This document shows, piece after piece, positions 51,171-60,735 of a stretch of 64,000 bases of DNA (positions are counted from its first letter, which is position 1; the number at the start of each line of letters is the position of its first letter). This stretch comes from Modestobacter caceresii (GTDB taxonomy: Bacteria > Actinomycetota > Actinomycetes > Mycobacteriales > Geodermatophilaceae), in assembly GCF_000761485.1 (NCBI RefSeq), contig NZ_JPMX01000011.1, positions 1-64,000 of the forward strand. The letters are read 5' to 3'. The notes beneath the pieces were generated by a model. That model was not told where the DNA came from and ran no database searches. It worked only from the letters and a program-made list of their open reading frames with translations. A program made the position numbers and the translations under genes.

Positions 51171-52046
51171 TCAGTCCAGTCCGGGCTCGGCCAGGAGGTT
51201 GAGGAGGTAGTCGCCGTAGCCGCTCTTCTGCAGGGGCTTGGCGAGCGCCTCGAGCTGCCCGGCGTCGATGTAGCCCCGCCGCCAGGCGATCTCCTCGATG
51301 CAGCCGATCTTCCAGCCCTGCCGGTCCTCGACCACCCGGACGAACTCCGAGGCCTGCATCATCGAGACGTGCGTGCCGGTGTCCAGCCACGCGGTGCCAC
51401 GCTCCAGCACGGTGACGGTGAGCTCGCCGCGGCGCAGGTACTCGTCGTTGATCGCGGTGATCTCCAGCTCGCCTCGCTCGCTGGGCGTGATCTTCGAGGC
51501 GATCTCGACGACCCGGTTGTCGTAGAAGTAGAGGCCGGGCACCGCGTAGTTGCTCTTGGGCACGGCCGGCTTCTCCTCGATGGAGATGACCCGGCCGTCG
51601 GCGTCGAACTCCACGACGCCGTAGTCGCGGGGGTTGGCCACGTGATAGGCGAAGACGCGGCCACCGATGGGGTCGGTGTTGGCCCGGAGGTTCTTGCCCA
51701 GGCCGGTGCCGTAGAAGATGTTGTCGCCGAGCACGAGCGCCACCGGCTGGTCGCCGATGAACTCCGCGCCGATGACGAAGGCCTGGGCCAGCCCCTCGGG
51801 CTTCGGCTGGACGGCGTAGCTGATCTCGATGCCGACGTCGGAACCGTCGCCGAGCAGCCGCTGGAACTGCGCCTGGTCGTCGGGGGTGGTGATGATCAGG
51901 ACCTCACGGATCCCGGCGTTCATCAGCAACGACAAGGGGTAGTAGATCATCGGCTTGTCGTAGATGGGCATCAGCTGCTTGCTGATGGCCTTGGTGATCG
52001 GGTAGAGCCGGGTGCCACTTCCGCCCGCCAGGATGATGCCTCGCAT
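51171..52046 (-). CDS. rmlA: Glucose-1-phosphate thymidylyltransferase
   Basis: First step of dTDP-L-rhamnose synthesis (dTTP + glucose-1-P). The 291 residues begin with [24 protein letters not shown], the nucleotidyltransferase loop, then [25 protein letters not shown] and VISIEEKP, all as in RmlA. The ATG at 52046 puts the motif at residue 2, and TACGCT lies six bases upstream; the frame continues 20 codons further without family support. Divergent from a GT4 gene. Confidence 0.96.
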   Translation of the reverse strand: MRGIILAGGSGTRLYPITKAISKQLMPIYDKPMIYYPLSLLMNAGIREVLIITTPDDQAQFQRLLGDGSDVGIEISYAVQPKPEGLAQAFVIGAEFIGDQPVALVLGDNIFYGTGLGKNLRANTDPIGGRVFAYHVANPRDYGVVEFDADGRVISIEEKPAVPKSNYAVPGLYFYDNRVVEIASKITPSERGELEITAINDEYLRRGELTVTVLERGTAWLDTGTHVSMMQASEFVRVVEDRQGWKIGCIEEIAWRRGYIDAGQLEALAKPLQKSGYGDYLLNLLAEPGLD

Positions 52047-52052
52047 CGGGTC

Positions 52053-52058
52053 AGCGTA
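52053..52058 (-). promoter_or_regulatory. Leaderless-type -10 of rmlA
   Basis: TACGCT on the minus strand, six bases before the rmlA ATG. This is the same hexamer as at the accD promoter. Confidence 0.5.
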
Positions 52059-52151
52059 TCGGCGACGTCCGGCAGCGGCCCTCTCGTAGTCTCGAACAGC
52101 CCCCACCCGCCTCGACCGCCCCCGGAGTCACTCCTGAGCAACCGACCTCGC

Positions 52152-53252
52152 GTGCTCGTCGACGCCACCGCCGTACCCGCCGACCGGGGTGGGGTGGGCC
52201 GCTACGTCGACGAGCTGCTGCCGGCGCTGCAGACCGAGGGTGCGGACCTGGTCGTCGTCTGTCAGGCGCACGACGTCGCCCACTACCAGCGGCTGCTCCC
52301 CGGCGTCGAGCTGTTGGCCGCGCCCGCCGGGATCGGCCGGCGGCCGGCCCGGCTGGCCTGGGAGCAGGTCGGCCTGCCGCTGCTGGCCCGGCGGGCCCGC
52401 GCCGACGTGCTGCACTGCCCGCACTACACGATGCCCCTGGCCGGAGGGCTGCCCGTCGTGACGACGCTGCACGACGCCACCTTCTTCACCCACCCGGAGC
52501 TGCACCTGGCGGTCAAGCGCCGGTTCTTCACCACCTGGACCCGGGTGTCCCTGACCCGGGCTGCCCGGTGCATCACGCCGTCGGCCGCCACGCGCCAGGA
52601 GCTGGTGCGGGTGGCCGGTGCCGACCCCGCCCGGGTCGACGTCGCCCACCTCGGGGTGGACGCTGCCCGGTTCCACGTCCCCTCGGACGCCGAACGCGCG
52701 GCGGTGCGGGAGCACCTCGGCCTCCCCGGCCCCTACGTCGGTTTCCTCGGCACGCTGGAACCGCGCAAGAACGTGCCGGCGCTCATCCGGGCGTGGAGCG
52801 CGCTGACCGACCCGCCCGCCCTGGTCCTGGCCGGGGGCCGGGGATGGGATGCGGAGGTGGACCGGGCGGCCGCCGAGGTGCCGGACACGCACCGGCTGCT
52901 GCGCCCGGGCTACCTGCCGCTGGAGATGCTCGCCGGCTTCCTGGGTGAGGCGACGGTGGTCGCCTATCCCAGCCTGGGCGAGGGGTTCGGCCTGCCGGTG
53001 CTGGAGGCGATGGCCTCCGGTGCGCCGGTGCTGACCACCCGGCTGCTGTCCCTCCCCGAGGTCGGCGGCGACGCCGTGGCCTACACCGAGCCCGACGCAC
53101 CGGCGATCACCGTGGCGCTCCGGGACCTCCTGGCCGACCCCGTCCGCCGGGCCGAGCTGGCTGCCGCCGGCCGGGCCCGCGCGGCGTCGTTCGACTGGCG
53201 TGCCTGTGCCCGGGCGCACCTCACTGCCTACGCCGCGGCGGCCGCGGCGTGA
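52152..53252 (+). CDS. Family 4 glycosyltransferase
   Basis: A 366-residue GT-B enzyme: VLVDATAVPADRGGVGRYVDEL, LHCPHYTMPLAGGLPVVTTLHD, VGFLGTLEPRKNVPALIRAW, and VAYPSLGEGFGLPVLEAMASGAPVL. GTG 52152 is used; a CTG at 52134 with GGAG six bases before it could be the true start and would add six residues. The stop overlaps the wbbL-like gene by four bases. It heads the run GT4-wbbL-manC. Confidence 0.88.
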   Translation: MLVDATAVPADRGGVGRYVDELLPALQTEGADLVVVCQAHDVAHYQRLLPGVELLAAPAGIGRRPARLAWEQVGLPLLARRARADVLHCPHYTMPLAGGLPVVTTLHDATFFTHPELHLAVKRRFFTTWTRVSLTRAARCITPSAATRQELVRVAGADPARVDVAHLGVDAARFHVPSDAERAAVREHLGLPGPYVGFLGTLEPRKNVPALIRAWSALTDPPALVLAGGRGWDAEVDRAAAEVPDTHRLLRPGYLPLEMLAGFLGEATVVAYPSLGEGFGLPVLEAMASGAPVLTTRLLSLPEVGGDAVAYTEPDAPAITVALRDLLADPVRRAELAAAGRARAASFDWRACARAHLTAYAAAAAA

Positions 53253-54163
53253 CCGGCCCGCTGCGCGTCGTCGCCGTCACCTACTCGCCCGGTGAGGCGA
53301 TCGAGGGCCTCCTCAGCAGCCTGCGGCGGGCGACGACCCGACCGCTGGACGTCGTCCTCGCCGACAACGGCTCGACCGACGGCTGGCCCGAGCGGGTCGC
53401 GGCCGGTGCGGACGACGTCCGGCTCCTGCCGATCGGCGGGAACGTCGGGTACGGCCCGGCCGCGAACGCCGGGTTGGCCGACCTGCTCACCGGCTGGGCG
53501 GTGGTGGTCAACCCCGACGTCCGTTTCGAGGACGGCGCGGTCGACGAGCTGCTCGCCGCGGCGGCCCGCTGGCCCCGGGCCGCGACCCTGGGGCCGGCGA
53601 TCCACACCCCGGAGGGGGCGCTGTACCCCTCGGCGCGGGACCTGCCCTCGCTCTCGACCGGGATCGGTCACGCCCTGCTGGGCTGGGCATGGCCCAGCAA
53701 TCCGTGGACCGCCCGCTACCGACGCGAGCGGGAGGCGCCCCGGGAGCGCCCCGCGGGCTGGCTGTCCGGGTCCTGCCTGCTGGTCGACCTGGAGGCGTTC
53801 CACTCGGTCGGCGGTTTCGACCCGGGCTACTTCATGTACTTCGAGGACGTCGACCTGGCCGAGCGGCTCGGCCGGCGCGGCTACCTGCACATCTACGTGC
53901 CCACCGCGGTGGTGGTGCACGAGGGCGGCCACGCCACCCGCCGGGAGCCGCACCGGATGCAGCGGGTGCACCACACCAGCGCCCTGCGCTACCTGTCCGG
54001 CCAGTACCCCCGCCGGCGGCACGCGCCGCTGCGCTGGGTGCTGCGCGGCGGTCTCGGCGCCCGGATGCTGACGTCCTACGTCAGTGCGCGGGTCGGTGCG
54101 GGCGCGCAGCCGCAGCAGCGCGCCGAGCAGCTGCCCGGTCGCCGCCGGTGGCGCAGACGATGA
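53249..54163 (+). CDS. wbbL: Rhamnosyltransferase of the WbbL type (GT2)
   Basis: A 304-residue GT2 with VVAVTYSPGEAIEGLLSSL, VLADNGSTDGWPE, NVGYGPAANAGL, VVNPDVRF, a late YFMYFEDVDLAERL, and EGGHATRREPHRMQRVHHTSALRYL near the end. This matches mycobacterial WbbL, which adds rhamnose to GlcNAc-PP-decaprenol to make the arabinogalactan linker. Position directly before the GDP-mannose pyrophosphorylase gene equals Rv3265c-Rv3264c. GTG 53249 overlaps the upstream stop. The linker role in this organism is inferred. Confidence 0.75.
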   Translation: MTGPLRVVAVTYSPGEAIEGLLSSLRRATTRPLDVVLADNGSTDGWPERVAAGADDVRLLPIGGNVGYGPAANAGLADLLTGWAVVVNPDVRFEDGAVDELLAAAARWPRAATLGPAIHTPEGALYPSARDLPSLSTGIGHALLGWAWPSNPWTARYRREREAPRERPAGWLSGSCLLVDLEAFHSVGGFDPGYFMYFEDVDLAERLGRRGYLHIYVPTAVVVHEGGHATRREPHRMQRVHHTSALRYLSGQYPRRRHAPLRWVLRGGLGARMLTSYVSARVGAGAQPQQRAEQLPGRRRWRRR

Positions 54164-54188
54164 CCTCCCCGACGGACTGGAGTCAGCA

Positions 54189-55286
54189 GTGCAGCACGCG
54201 GTGATCATGGCCGGCGGGTCCGGCACGCGGCTGTGGCCGCTGTCCCGGGCCGCCCGGCCCAAGCAGCTCCTCGACGTCGTCGCCGACGGCGCCGGGGCCC
54301 ACAGCCTGCTCGCCGAGGCGTTCACCCGGCTGCAGGCCGTGCTGCCCGCCGAGCAGATATGGGTCTGCACCGCCGCCCGGTACGGCGACCAGGTCCGGGC
54401 TGCGCTGCCCGAGCTGCGCGCCGACCGGCTGGTGCTGGAGCCGGTCGCCCGGGACACCGCCAACGCCGTCGGGCTGGCCGCGGCGCTCGTCGCCGACGTC
54501 GACCCGGACGCCGAGCTGGCCGTGGTCAGCGCCGACCACGTGATCCGGCCGGTCGAGCGGTTCGCCGACGCGCTGCGCACCGCCTACGACCTGCTCGCCG
54601 TCCGGCCGCGGGCGCTGGTGACCCTGGGCGTCACCCCGACGTCGCCGGCCACCGGCTTCGGGTACGTGCAGAAGGGCGCGGCGACCGAGGTGGCCGGCGC
54701 GAGCGAGGCCGCCTCGTTCCGGGAGAAGCCGGACCGGGCCACCGCCGAGCAGTACCTGGCCAGCGGCGAGTACGTGTGGAACTCCGGGATGTTCGTCTGG
54801 CGGGCGCAGACCGTCCTGGACGCGCTCGCCGACCACCTGCCGGAGTCCGCCGCCGGCCTGGGGCGCATCGTCGCCGCACCGGCCGGCCCGGAGCGGGAGG
54901 CCGTGCTCGCCGAGGTCTTCCCGACACTGCCCAAGATCAGCGTCGACTACGCCGTCCTCGAGCCGGCGGCCGCCGAGCCGGGCCGGGTGGCCGTGGTCGA
55001 CCTGGACGTCGACTGGCTGGACGTCGGCTCCTGGCCGGCCTTGGCCCACACGCTCAGCACCGACGCCGCCGGCAACGCGACCCGTGGGCTGACCGTCCTG
55101 CTGGACAGCTCGGGCAACGTGGTGCTCAGTGACGACCCCGACCACCTGGTCGCGCTGGTCGGCGTCCGGGACAGCGTGGTCGTGCACACCGCGGACGTGA
55201 CGATGGTGTGCCCGGTCGGGGACGCCGAGCGGGTCAAGCAGTTGCTGGCCACGGTGGAGGAGCGGTGCGGCCGGGGCTTCAGTTGA
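54189..55286 (+). CDS. manC: Mannose-1-phosphate guanylyltransferase
   Basis: Makes GDP-mannose for mannosyltransferases. The 365 residues start [26 protein letters not shown], then LEPVARDTANAVGLAA, VVSADHVI, ATGFGYVQKG, FREKPD, and NSGMFVWRA: the complete short ManC/Rv3264c pattern without a fused isomerase domain. GTG 54189 has GGAG seven bases upstream. It follows wbbL by 25 bases. Confidence 0.93.
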   Translation: MQHAVIMAGGSGTRLWPLSRAARPKQLLDVVADGAGAHSLLAEAFTRLQAVLPAEQIWVCTAARYGDQVRAALPELRADRLVLEPVARDTANAVGLAAALVADVDPDAELAVVSADHVIRPVERFADALRTAYDLLAVRPRALVTLGVTPTSPATGFGYVQKGAATEVAGASEAASFREKPDRATAEQYLASGEYVWNSGMFVWRAQTVLDALADHLPESAAGLGRIVAAPAGPEREAVLAEVFPTLPKISVDYAVLEPAAAEPGRVAVVDLDVDWLDVGSWPALAHTLSTDAAGNATRGLTVLLDSSGNVVLSDDPDHLVALVGVRDSVVVHTADVTMVCPVGDAERVKQLLATVEERCGRGFS

Positions 55287-55345
55287 CGGTGTGGTGCACG
55301 AGGCGGGTGCTGTGGCGGGTCTTCGGTCCGGACGCGTCCCGGTAC

Positions 55346-55351
55346 TACATT
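55346..55351 (+). promoter_or_regulatory. Leaderless-type -10 of the GT2/DUF2304 pair
   Basis: TACATT, eight bases before the ATG at 55360. Confidence 0.4.
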
Positions 55352-55359
55352 CGGCGGCG

Positions 55360-56115
55360 ATGAACCCCAGCCAAGCGCGTCCTGAGGCCGTCGCGGAGTT
55401 CGCGGCCCCGCACGGCGCTTCCGCCGAGTGGGCGGACACGGTGGTCGTGGTCCGCGTCTTCAACGAGGCGCCCGTCGTCGGCGGGGTGATCGCCGAGCTG
55501 ATCACCGCCGGGCTCACCGTCATCGCCGTCGACGACGCGTCCACGGACGCGTCCGCGGACGAGATCGACAAGACCGGGGCGCTGCGCGTGACGCACCCGG
55601 TGAACCTGGGCGCCGGTGGCGCCCTCCAGACCGGTTACGAGGCGGCGGTCCGGTTCACGGAGGCCCGCTACGTGGCCTGCTTCGACGCCGACGGTCAGCA
55701 CCAGCTCGACGACCTCCTGGGCATGATCCGGCTGATCCGTGAAGGCCATGACGTCGTCATCGGCTCCCGCTTCCTGGACGGGAAGACGGAGATGAGCTGG
55801 CTGCGCAGCATCATGCTGCGGACGGCCACGAAGCTCCTCAACCGTGGGGCCGGGACGCGGCTGACGGACGCGCACAACGGGCTGCGCATCGTCACGCGGG
55901 AGATCGCCTCGCAGATCAAGCTCTCCCACTCCGGCATGGCGTACGCGTCGGAGCTCGAGTACTTCCTGACCCGCCCGCAGAACAAGATCATCGAGTACCC
56001 GGTGCACATCCTCTACACGGACTACTCGCGCTCGAAGGGCCAGCCCTTGCTCAACAGCGTCAACATCCTGGTCGACACCCTCGCCCACCGGGTCAGCCAC
56101 GGGCGGCGCACGTGA
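55360..56115 (+). CDS. Family 2 glycosyltransferase of the polyprenyl-phosphate sugar type
   Basis: A 251-residue DPM1-like GT2 that probably loads a sugar on polyprenyl phosphate. It shows VVVVRVFNEAPVVGGVI, VIAVDDASTDASAD, HPVNLGAGGALQTGYEAAV, CFDADGQHQLDDLLGM (DxD), IGSRFLDG, and DAHNGLRIVTRE. It lacks membrane helices of its own. The next gene overlaps by four bases and encodes a small DUF2304 membrane protein; this pair is a common actinobacterial unit. The lipid-linked product may feed the GT-C-like proteins in the window. Confidence 0.88.
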   Translation: MNPSQARPEAVAEFAAPHGASAEWADTVVVVRVFNEAPVVGGVIAELITAGLTVIAVDDASTDASADEIDKTGALRVTHPVNLGAGGALQTGYEAAVRFTEARYVACFDADGQHQLDDLLGMIRLIREGHDVVIGSRFLDGKTEMSWLRSIMLRTATKLLNRGAGTRLTDAHNGLRIVTREIASQIKLSHSGMAYASELEYFLTRPQNKIIEYPVHILYTDYSRSKGQPLLNSVNILVDTLAHRVSHGRRT

Positions 56116-56492
56116 TCATCAAGTGGCTCCTCGTCCCGGCGCTGGTGGCGGCCGTCGTCCTGTCGTTGCGGGCGCGGTCGTCGCTGCGGGGTCAGGCCCG
56201 GCGGAAGATCATGGCCGGGTTGACCGTCGTCGCCGGCGCGATCGCGGTGTTGTTCCCCGACCTCCTCCAGGGGGCGGCAGATGCCGTGGGTGTCACTCGC
56301 GGTGCCGACCTGATGCTCTACGGACTGGCGCTCGCCTTCATCTACCTGGTGGGCAGTACCGGCGTCCGGTTCCGGGAGCAGGAGGCGCGGATGGTCACGC
56401 TGGCCCGTGCGGTCGCCCTGACCGAGGCGGAGGCGCGACTCGCCGACCGGAGACAGCCCTCAGGGCCACGAGCCCAGGGCTCGGCCGCCTGA
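56112..56492 (+). CDS. DUF2304 small membrane protein
   Basis: A 126-residue protein with three hydrophobic helices ([20 protein letters not shown], a middle one, and [21 protein letters not shown]) and a helical charged C-terminus ([23 protein letters not shown]). This is the DUF2304 pattern. GTG 56112 overlaps the stop of the DPM1-like GT2 (GTGA), so it is probably the membrane anchor or partner of that enzyme. Confidence 0.85.
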   Translation: MIIKWLLVPALVAAVVLSLRARSSLRGQARRKIMAGLTVVAGAIAVLFPDLLQGAADAVGVTRGADLMLYGLALAFIYLVGSTGVRFREQEARMVTLARAVALTEAEARLADRRQPSGPRAQGSAA

Positions 56493-56564
56493 CCGCCTGA
56501 ACGGCGCCGACCTCCCGAACGCTCGTGGGCCCGGCTCCTGCAGTCGCGGGCAGGCGACCCTGGT

Positions 56565-56570
56565 TAACCT
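56565..56570 (+). promoter_or_regulatory. Leaderless-type -10 of the SDR gene
   Basis: TAACCT, seven bases before the ATG at 56578. Confidence 0.5.
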
Positions 56571-56577
56571 CGGGCGC

Positions 56578-57348
56578 ATGAAGAACCTCGACGTCGCCGC
56601 GGTCGTCACCGGAGGGGCCTCCGGCCTCGGTGAGGCCACCACCCGTGCGCTGACCGCGGCCGGTGTCGCGGTCACCGTCCTGGACCTGCAGGAGGAGCGC
56701 GGGCAGGCGCTGGCTGCCGAGCTGGGTGGCCACACGACCTTCGTGCGCACCGACGTCACCGACGAGGCGTCGGTGCAGGCGGCGATCGAGGACGCGACGG
56801 GCAAGGACCGCCCGCTGCGGATCGCGGTCAACTGCGCCGGCATCGGCTGGGCGCAGCGGGTGCTCGGCCGCGACGGCTCCCCGCACGACCTGGCCCCGTT
56901 CAGCCGCACCGTGACCGTCAACCTGATCGGCACCTTCAACGTGCTGCGCCTGGCGGCTGCTGCGATGGCGCGTACCGAGCCCGACGAGGACGGCGAGCGG
57001 GGCGTGGTCGTCAACACGGCCTCGATCGCCGCCTACGACGGCCAGATCGGGCAGATCGCCTACGCCGCCTCCAAGGGCGGCATCGTCGGGCTGACCCTGC
57101 CGGCGGCGCGCGACCTCTCCTCGGTGGGGGTGCGGGTCTGCACCATCGCCCCGGGGCTGGTCGACACGCCCCTGCTCGCCGCCCTGCCCGAGGAGGCCCG
57201 GACGGCGCTCGCCGCCGGCATCCCCTTCCCCAAGCGGCTGGGCCGCCCCGAGGACTTCGCCGAGCTGGCCCTGGACGTCGTCCGGCACGGTTACCTGAAC
57301 GGCGAGGTCATCCGGATGGACGGCGCGCTGCGGATGGCGCCCCGCTGA
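56578..57348 (+). CDS. Short-chain dehydrogenase, 3-hydroxyacyl-CoA dehydrogenase type II-like
   Basis: A 256-residue classical SDR: cofactor loop [48 protein letters not shown] with the catalytic Ser and Tyr and the following Lys in YAASKGG, and [12 protein letters not shown]. The AAYDGQIGQ...[15 protein letters not shown] pattern is that of HSD17B10-like 3-hydroxyacyl-CoA dehydrogenases. It probably acts in acyl-CoA oxidation; no direct partner is adjacent. Confidence 0.88.
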   Translation: MKNLDVAAVVTGGASGLGEATTRALTAAGVAVTVLDLQEERGQALAAELGGHTTFVRTDVTDEASVQAAIEDATGKDRPLRIAVNCAGIGWAQRVLGRDGSPHDLAPFSRTVTVNLIGTFNVLRLAAAAMARTEPDEDGERGVVVNTASIAAYDGQIGQIAYAASKGGIVGLTLPAARDLSSVGVRVCTIAPGLVDTPLLAALPEEARTALAAGIPFPKRLGRPEDFAELALDVVRHGYLNGEVIRMDGALRMAPR

Positions 57349-57374
57349 CGGCAGCGCAGGCTGGGGGGAACGCC

Positions 57375-58310
57375 ATGGGGGAGCGGCTGCTGGTCGTCGA
57401 CGCGCCGGTCCACGACCAGGTCTGGACGCCGGACTGGCCGCTGGACGTCCGCCGGACGCTGTCCCGGGACCGTCGCGGTACCGGTGACCCGACGCTGCGC
57501 TACGCCGAGGACGGCGTCTGGCGGACGACGACCACCCCCGACGGCCCGGCCACCGTGCGGCTGACCGGGGGTCCCGCCGCGATCCGGGTGCAGGCCTGGG
57601 GTCCGGGGGCCGGCTGGGCCGGACCGGCCGTGCCCCGCTGGCTGGGCGCCGAGGACCGGGCCGACGGTTTCGACCCGGCGCGGCACCCGCTCGTCGCCCG
57701 GCTGCACCATGGGGCGCCCTGGCTGCGGCTGGGCAGCACCGGGCGGGTGTGGGACGCCCTGGTGCCGGCCGTCCTGGAGCAGAAGGTGACCGGCATCGAG
57801 GCGCACCGCACCTGGCGAGAGCTGCTGCGGCTGGCAGGTGAACCGGCGCCCGGACCGGCGCCGGCGGGGATGCGGGTGGTGCCCTCGGCCGAGCGGGTGC
57901 TCGCGGTCACCGACTGGGAGTGGCACGGTTGCGGCCTCGACGGCGCCCGCCGGCGCGCGCTGCGGGCGGTCGCCTCGGTCGCCTCCCGACTCGAGGCCGG
58001 CGTGCACGACGACTGCGCCGACCTGCGCCGCCGGCTGCAGTCGGTGCCCGGCATCGGCGTGTGGACCGCCGCCGAGGTGGCCCAGCGCGCCGTCGGCTGC
58101 CCGGACTCGGTCAGCGTCGGTGACTACCACCTGAAGAACCTGGTGGGCTGGTCGCTGGCCGGCCGGAAGACCGACGACGACGGGATGCTCGCGCTGCTGG
58201 AGCCCTGGCGCGGGCACCGGCAGCGCGTCGTCCGGCTGCTGGAGGTCGGCGGCAGCATGCCGCCCAAGCGGGGTCCCCGGATGGCGCCCACCCAGTACCG
58301 GTCGATCTGA
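57375..58310 (+). CDS. HhH-GPD DNA glycosylase, AlkA-like
   Basis: A 311-residue protein with an N-terminal beta domain and a helix-hairpin-helix glycosylase domain: WDALVPAVLEQKVTG (~140), LQSVPGIGVWTAAEVAQRAVG (HhH), and SVSVGDYHLKN with the catalytic Asp in GDYH. This matches actinobacterial 3-methyladenine glycosylase-type proteins that remove alkylated bases. The GGGGGGA upstream could be the ribosome-binding site. It is unrelated to the glycan genes around it. Confidence 0.88.
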   Translation: MGERLLVVDAPVHDQVWTPDWPLDVRRTLSRDRRGTGDPTLRYAEDGVWRTTTTPDGPATVRLTGGPAAIRVQAWGPGAGWAGPAVPRWLGAEDRADGFDPARHPLVARLHHGAPWLRLGSTGRVWDALVPAVLEQKVTGIEAHRTWRELLRLAGEPAPGPAPAGMRVVPSAERVLAVTDWEWHGCGLDGARRRALRAVASVASRLEAGVHDDCADLRRRLQSVPGIGVWTAAEVAQRAVGCPDSVSVGDYHLKNLVGWSLAGRKTDDDGMLALLEPWRGHRQRVVRLLEVGGSMPPKRGPRMAPTQYRSI

Positions 58311-58319
58311 GCAGGGACC

Positions 58320-60056
58320 TCAGCAGAACTGGGCCTGCGCCTCGGCCGGGTCGGCCGGGATCCGCAGCGAGGTGCGGGACGGAGCCCCGGTGAGGTTGTC
58401 CCAGAAGCGTCCCCAGGTCAGCGGCGCGTTGGTGGCCTCGAGCAGCTCACGCACCGGGCCGCAGTCGAGGGTGGCCCGGGCAGCTGCCACGTCGGCGGGA
58501 GCGGGCAGACCCGTCGTGGCCTCCTCGGCGAGCTCAGGGGCGCCGTACCGCGCCAGGAACCACTCCGCGGGGAACGACTTCTCGTGCCCGGCGCGGCCGG
58601 GCGGAGGTGCCTCCATGTGCGAGCCGATGGGGTCGGTGAGCCCCAGCCCGTCCACGACCCGGACCTCGAGCCCGGGCGCCACTCCGTAGAAGCCCGCGTT
58701 GCCCACGCCGAACACCACACCGCCGGAGGACGGCGCGATGCGTGCCACCCCGGAGTCCGGGGTCACCACGGGCGGCTGTGCGACGACCAGGTCGGCGTCC
58801 TGCTCGTGCAGCGCAGCCACCTGATCGCTGTAGGGGATGACGCTCTGCGCGCCGTGGTCCTCCAGGGTCACCGGGTTCTCCCGGCCGGCCAGCTCGGCCC
58901 AGTAGCGGCGTTCGTCGGTGATGCCTGCCGAGCTCATGCCCTCCGGGTAGTCCGCACGGAGCACCACCACCGACGCTGCAGCCCACACGGCCAGCACCGT
59001 GAGCACCGCGCTCACCGCGACACCCCGGAGGCGCAGCGCGGGCACCGGGACGACCATGACCGGGCAGAGCACCAGGAACAGGCTCGGCAGGAGCAGTCGA
59101 CCGTGCATGAAGTCCCCGCCCACGCGCACCACGTAGGCAGCGTGGAGCAGCGCGGCGACCAGGACGACGGCGACCAGTGACCACTCGCGGGGCCGCCAGC
59201 CGGCGCGCGGGGCCAGGAGGGCGAGCACTGCGAGGACGAGCGCGAGGGGGAGCCACAGCAGGTGCGGGCCGACCAGGTCGGCCAGGTAGTCGGCACCGCG
59301 GCCCCACACCGCCCGGCTGGACTCCTTCGCCACGGCCGTGTTCGGCACCAGGAGCCCGTAGTACCCCGCTCGGAACACCTCCACGGCCACCGGGAGGCCG
59401 CCGGCTGCCGCGACCCGTGCTGCGCGCGCCGGCCAACTGCCCGGGACGCTGAGCAGCCAGAGGATGAGCAGCGCGCTGATCAGCGCGAGGTCCGGGCGGA
59501 CGAGGGGGCCCATCCCCAGCAGGACGGCCACGCCCAGCGTCCGACGCTGGCCCACGACCTCCCGACGGGCCACGTGGACCAGGGCGGCGAAGGAGGCGCC
59601 GAGCCAGCAGAAGGACAAGCCGGTCTCCAGGCCGGAGCTGGCGAAGTCCCAGAAGGGGGGGAGCGCGGCCACGACCACGGCTCCGCAGGGGACGGCCAGC
59701 CACCGTGGGACGCCGCCGTACAGCCGCCGGCTCCCGAGCGACGCCAGCACCACGCCGGTCAGGGTGGCGACGATCCCGAGCACGACGGAGATCCAGGCGA
59801 CGGCGTTCCCTGGCACCAGGGCCTCGGCGACGGTGATCACCGCCAGCCACAGCGTGCTCGTCGCCACCTCCACCCGTTCCCCGGCGTTGTACACCGGGCC
59901 GTTGCCGGCGAGGAGGTTCTCCACGACGCGGAAGTTGATGAACGCGTCATCGGAGGTCCAGCGTCGCCGCCAGCTCAGGAGGGCCAGGGCGAGCACCACG
60001 AGACCGAGGAGGCCCAGCTCGACCCGGTTGCGGAACCGCGCTCGCGGGTCGTGCAC
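58320..60056 (-). CDS. aftB: AftB-like arabinofuranosyltransferase (GT-C, ZomB-type)
   Basis: Membrane GT-C enzyme; in mycobacteria AftB adds the terminal beta-1,2-arabinofuranose from DPA. The 578-residue protein has ~10 helices and a ~190-residue external C-terminal domain. The first loop reads RRRWTSDDAFINFR then NLLAGNGPVYNAGERVE (Asp36-Asp37), very close to the AftB pattern RRW..DD..I..R...NLLAGNGPV.N.GERVE..TST. FASSGLETGL is also conserved. The GTG at 60056 is chosen; a TTG at 60101 is possible. It lies next to rmlC. Exact linkage made is not provable here. Confidence 0.78.
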   Translation of the reverse strand: MHDPRARFRNRVELGLLGLVVLALALLSWRRRWTSDDAFINFRVVENLLAGNGPVYNAGERVEVATSTLWLAVITVAEALVPGNAVAWISVVLGIVATLTGVVLASLGSRRLYGGVPRWLAVPCGAVVVAALPPFWDFASSGLETGLSFCWLGASFAALVHVARREVVGQRRTLGVAVLLGMGPLVRPDLALISALLILWLLSVPGSWPARAARVAAAGGLPVAVEVFRAGYYGLLVPNTAVAKESSRAVWGRGADYLADLVGPHLLWLPLALVLAVLALLAPRAGWRPREWSLVAVVLVAALLHAAYVVRVGGDFMHGRLLLPSLFLVLCPVMVVPVPALRLRGVAVSAVLTVLAVWAAASVVVLRADYPEGMSSAGITDERRYWAELAGRENPVTLEDHGAQSVIPYSDQVAALHEQDADLVVAQPPVVTPDSGVARIAPSSGGVVFGVGNAGFYGVAPGLEVRVVDGLGLTDPIGSHMEAPPPGRAGHEKSFPAEWFLARYGAPELAEEATTGLPAPADVAAARATLDCGPVRELLEATNAPLTWGRFWDNLTGAPSRTSLRIPADPAEAQAQFC

Positions 60057-60126
60057 GGGGGCGGTGGCGCCGGCGCTGGTCGGGGTCGTCCGGGTGGTCA
60101 ACGGGGGAGCCGGTGGTCGGGGCGGG

Positions 60127-60729
60127 TCAGCGGGCGCGCAGCTCGGCGTACCGCGCCGTGCACTCGGCCATGGTCGGCAGCAGGCCCTGCTCGCGCGCCT
60201 CGGCCAGCGTGGGAGCGGCGGTGTCCTTGGCGGACAGCTCGAACTCGACGTCCGTCGGCCAGGGCAGGTCGAGCGCCGGGTCCATCGGGTTGATCCCGAA
60301 CTCGCGACCGGGGGAGTAGCCACTCGAGACCAGGTAGGTCACCGAGCTGTGGTCGGCCAGCGACACGAACGCGTGGCCCAGGCCCTCGGCCAGGTAGACC
60401 GCGCGCGGCTGCTCGCTGTCCAGCAGCACCGAGTCGTGCACGCCGAAGGTGGGCGAGTCGGCCCGGATGTCGACGATCACGTCGAGCACCTTGCCGGCCG
60501 GGCAGTAGACGTACTTGGCCTGACCCGGGGGCACCAGTGCGAAGTGGACGCCCCGGAGCACGCCGCGGGCGGAGACGCTGTGGTTGGCCTGCGCCAGGGT
60601 GAGCCCGAACCCGGTCTCGGCGGCGAGCACGTCGGCGCGGTACCACTCGGTGAACCGGCCGCGGCTGTCACCGTGCGGGACGAGGTCCAGCACGTAGCTG
60701 TCAGGGACGGCGAGCTCGCGGATCTGCAC
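60127..60729 (-). CDS. rmlC: dTDP-4-dehydrorhamnose 3,5-epimerase
   Basis: Third step of dTDP-L-rhamnose synthesis. The 200-residue cupin shows GRFTEWYRADVL, TLAQANHSVSARGVLRGVHF (catalytic His), PAGKVLDVIVDIRADSPTFG, and EGLGHAFVSLADHSSVTYLVS. GTG 60729 has TAGCGT six bases upstream. It is the first minus-strand gene of a small unit with aftB. Confidence 0.95.
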   Translation of the reverse strand: MQIRELAVPDSYVLDLVPHGDSRGRFTEWYRADVLAAETGFGLTLAQANHSVSARGVLRGVHFALVPPGQAKYVYCPAGKVLDVIVDIRADSPTFGVHDSVLLDSEQPRAVYLAEGLGHAFVSLADHSSVTYLVSSGYSPGREFGINPMDPALDLPWPTDVEFELSAKDTAAPTLAEAREQGLLPTMAECTARYAELRAR

Positions 60730-60735
60730 GGCTCG

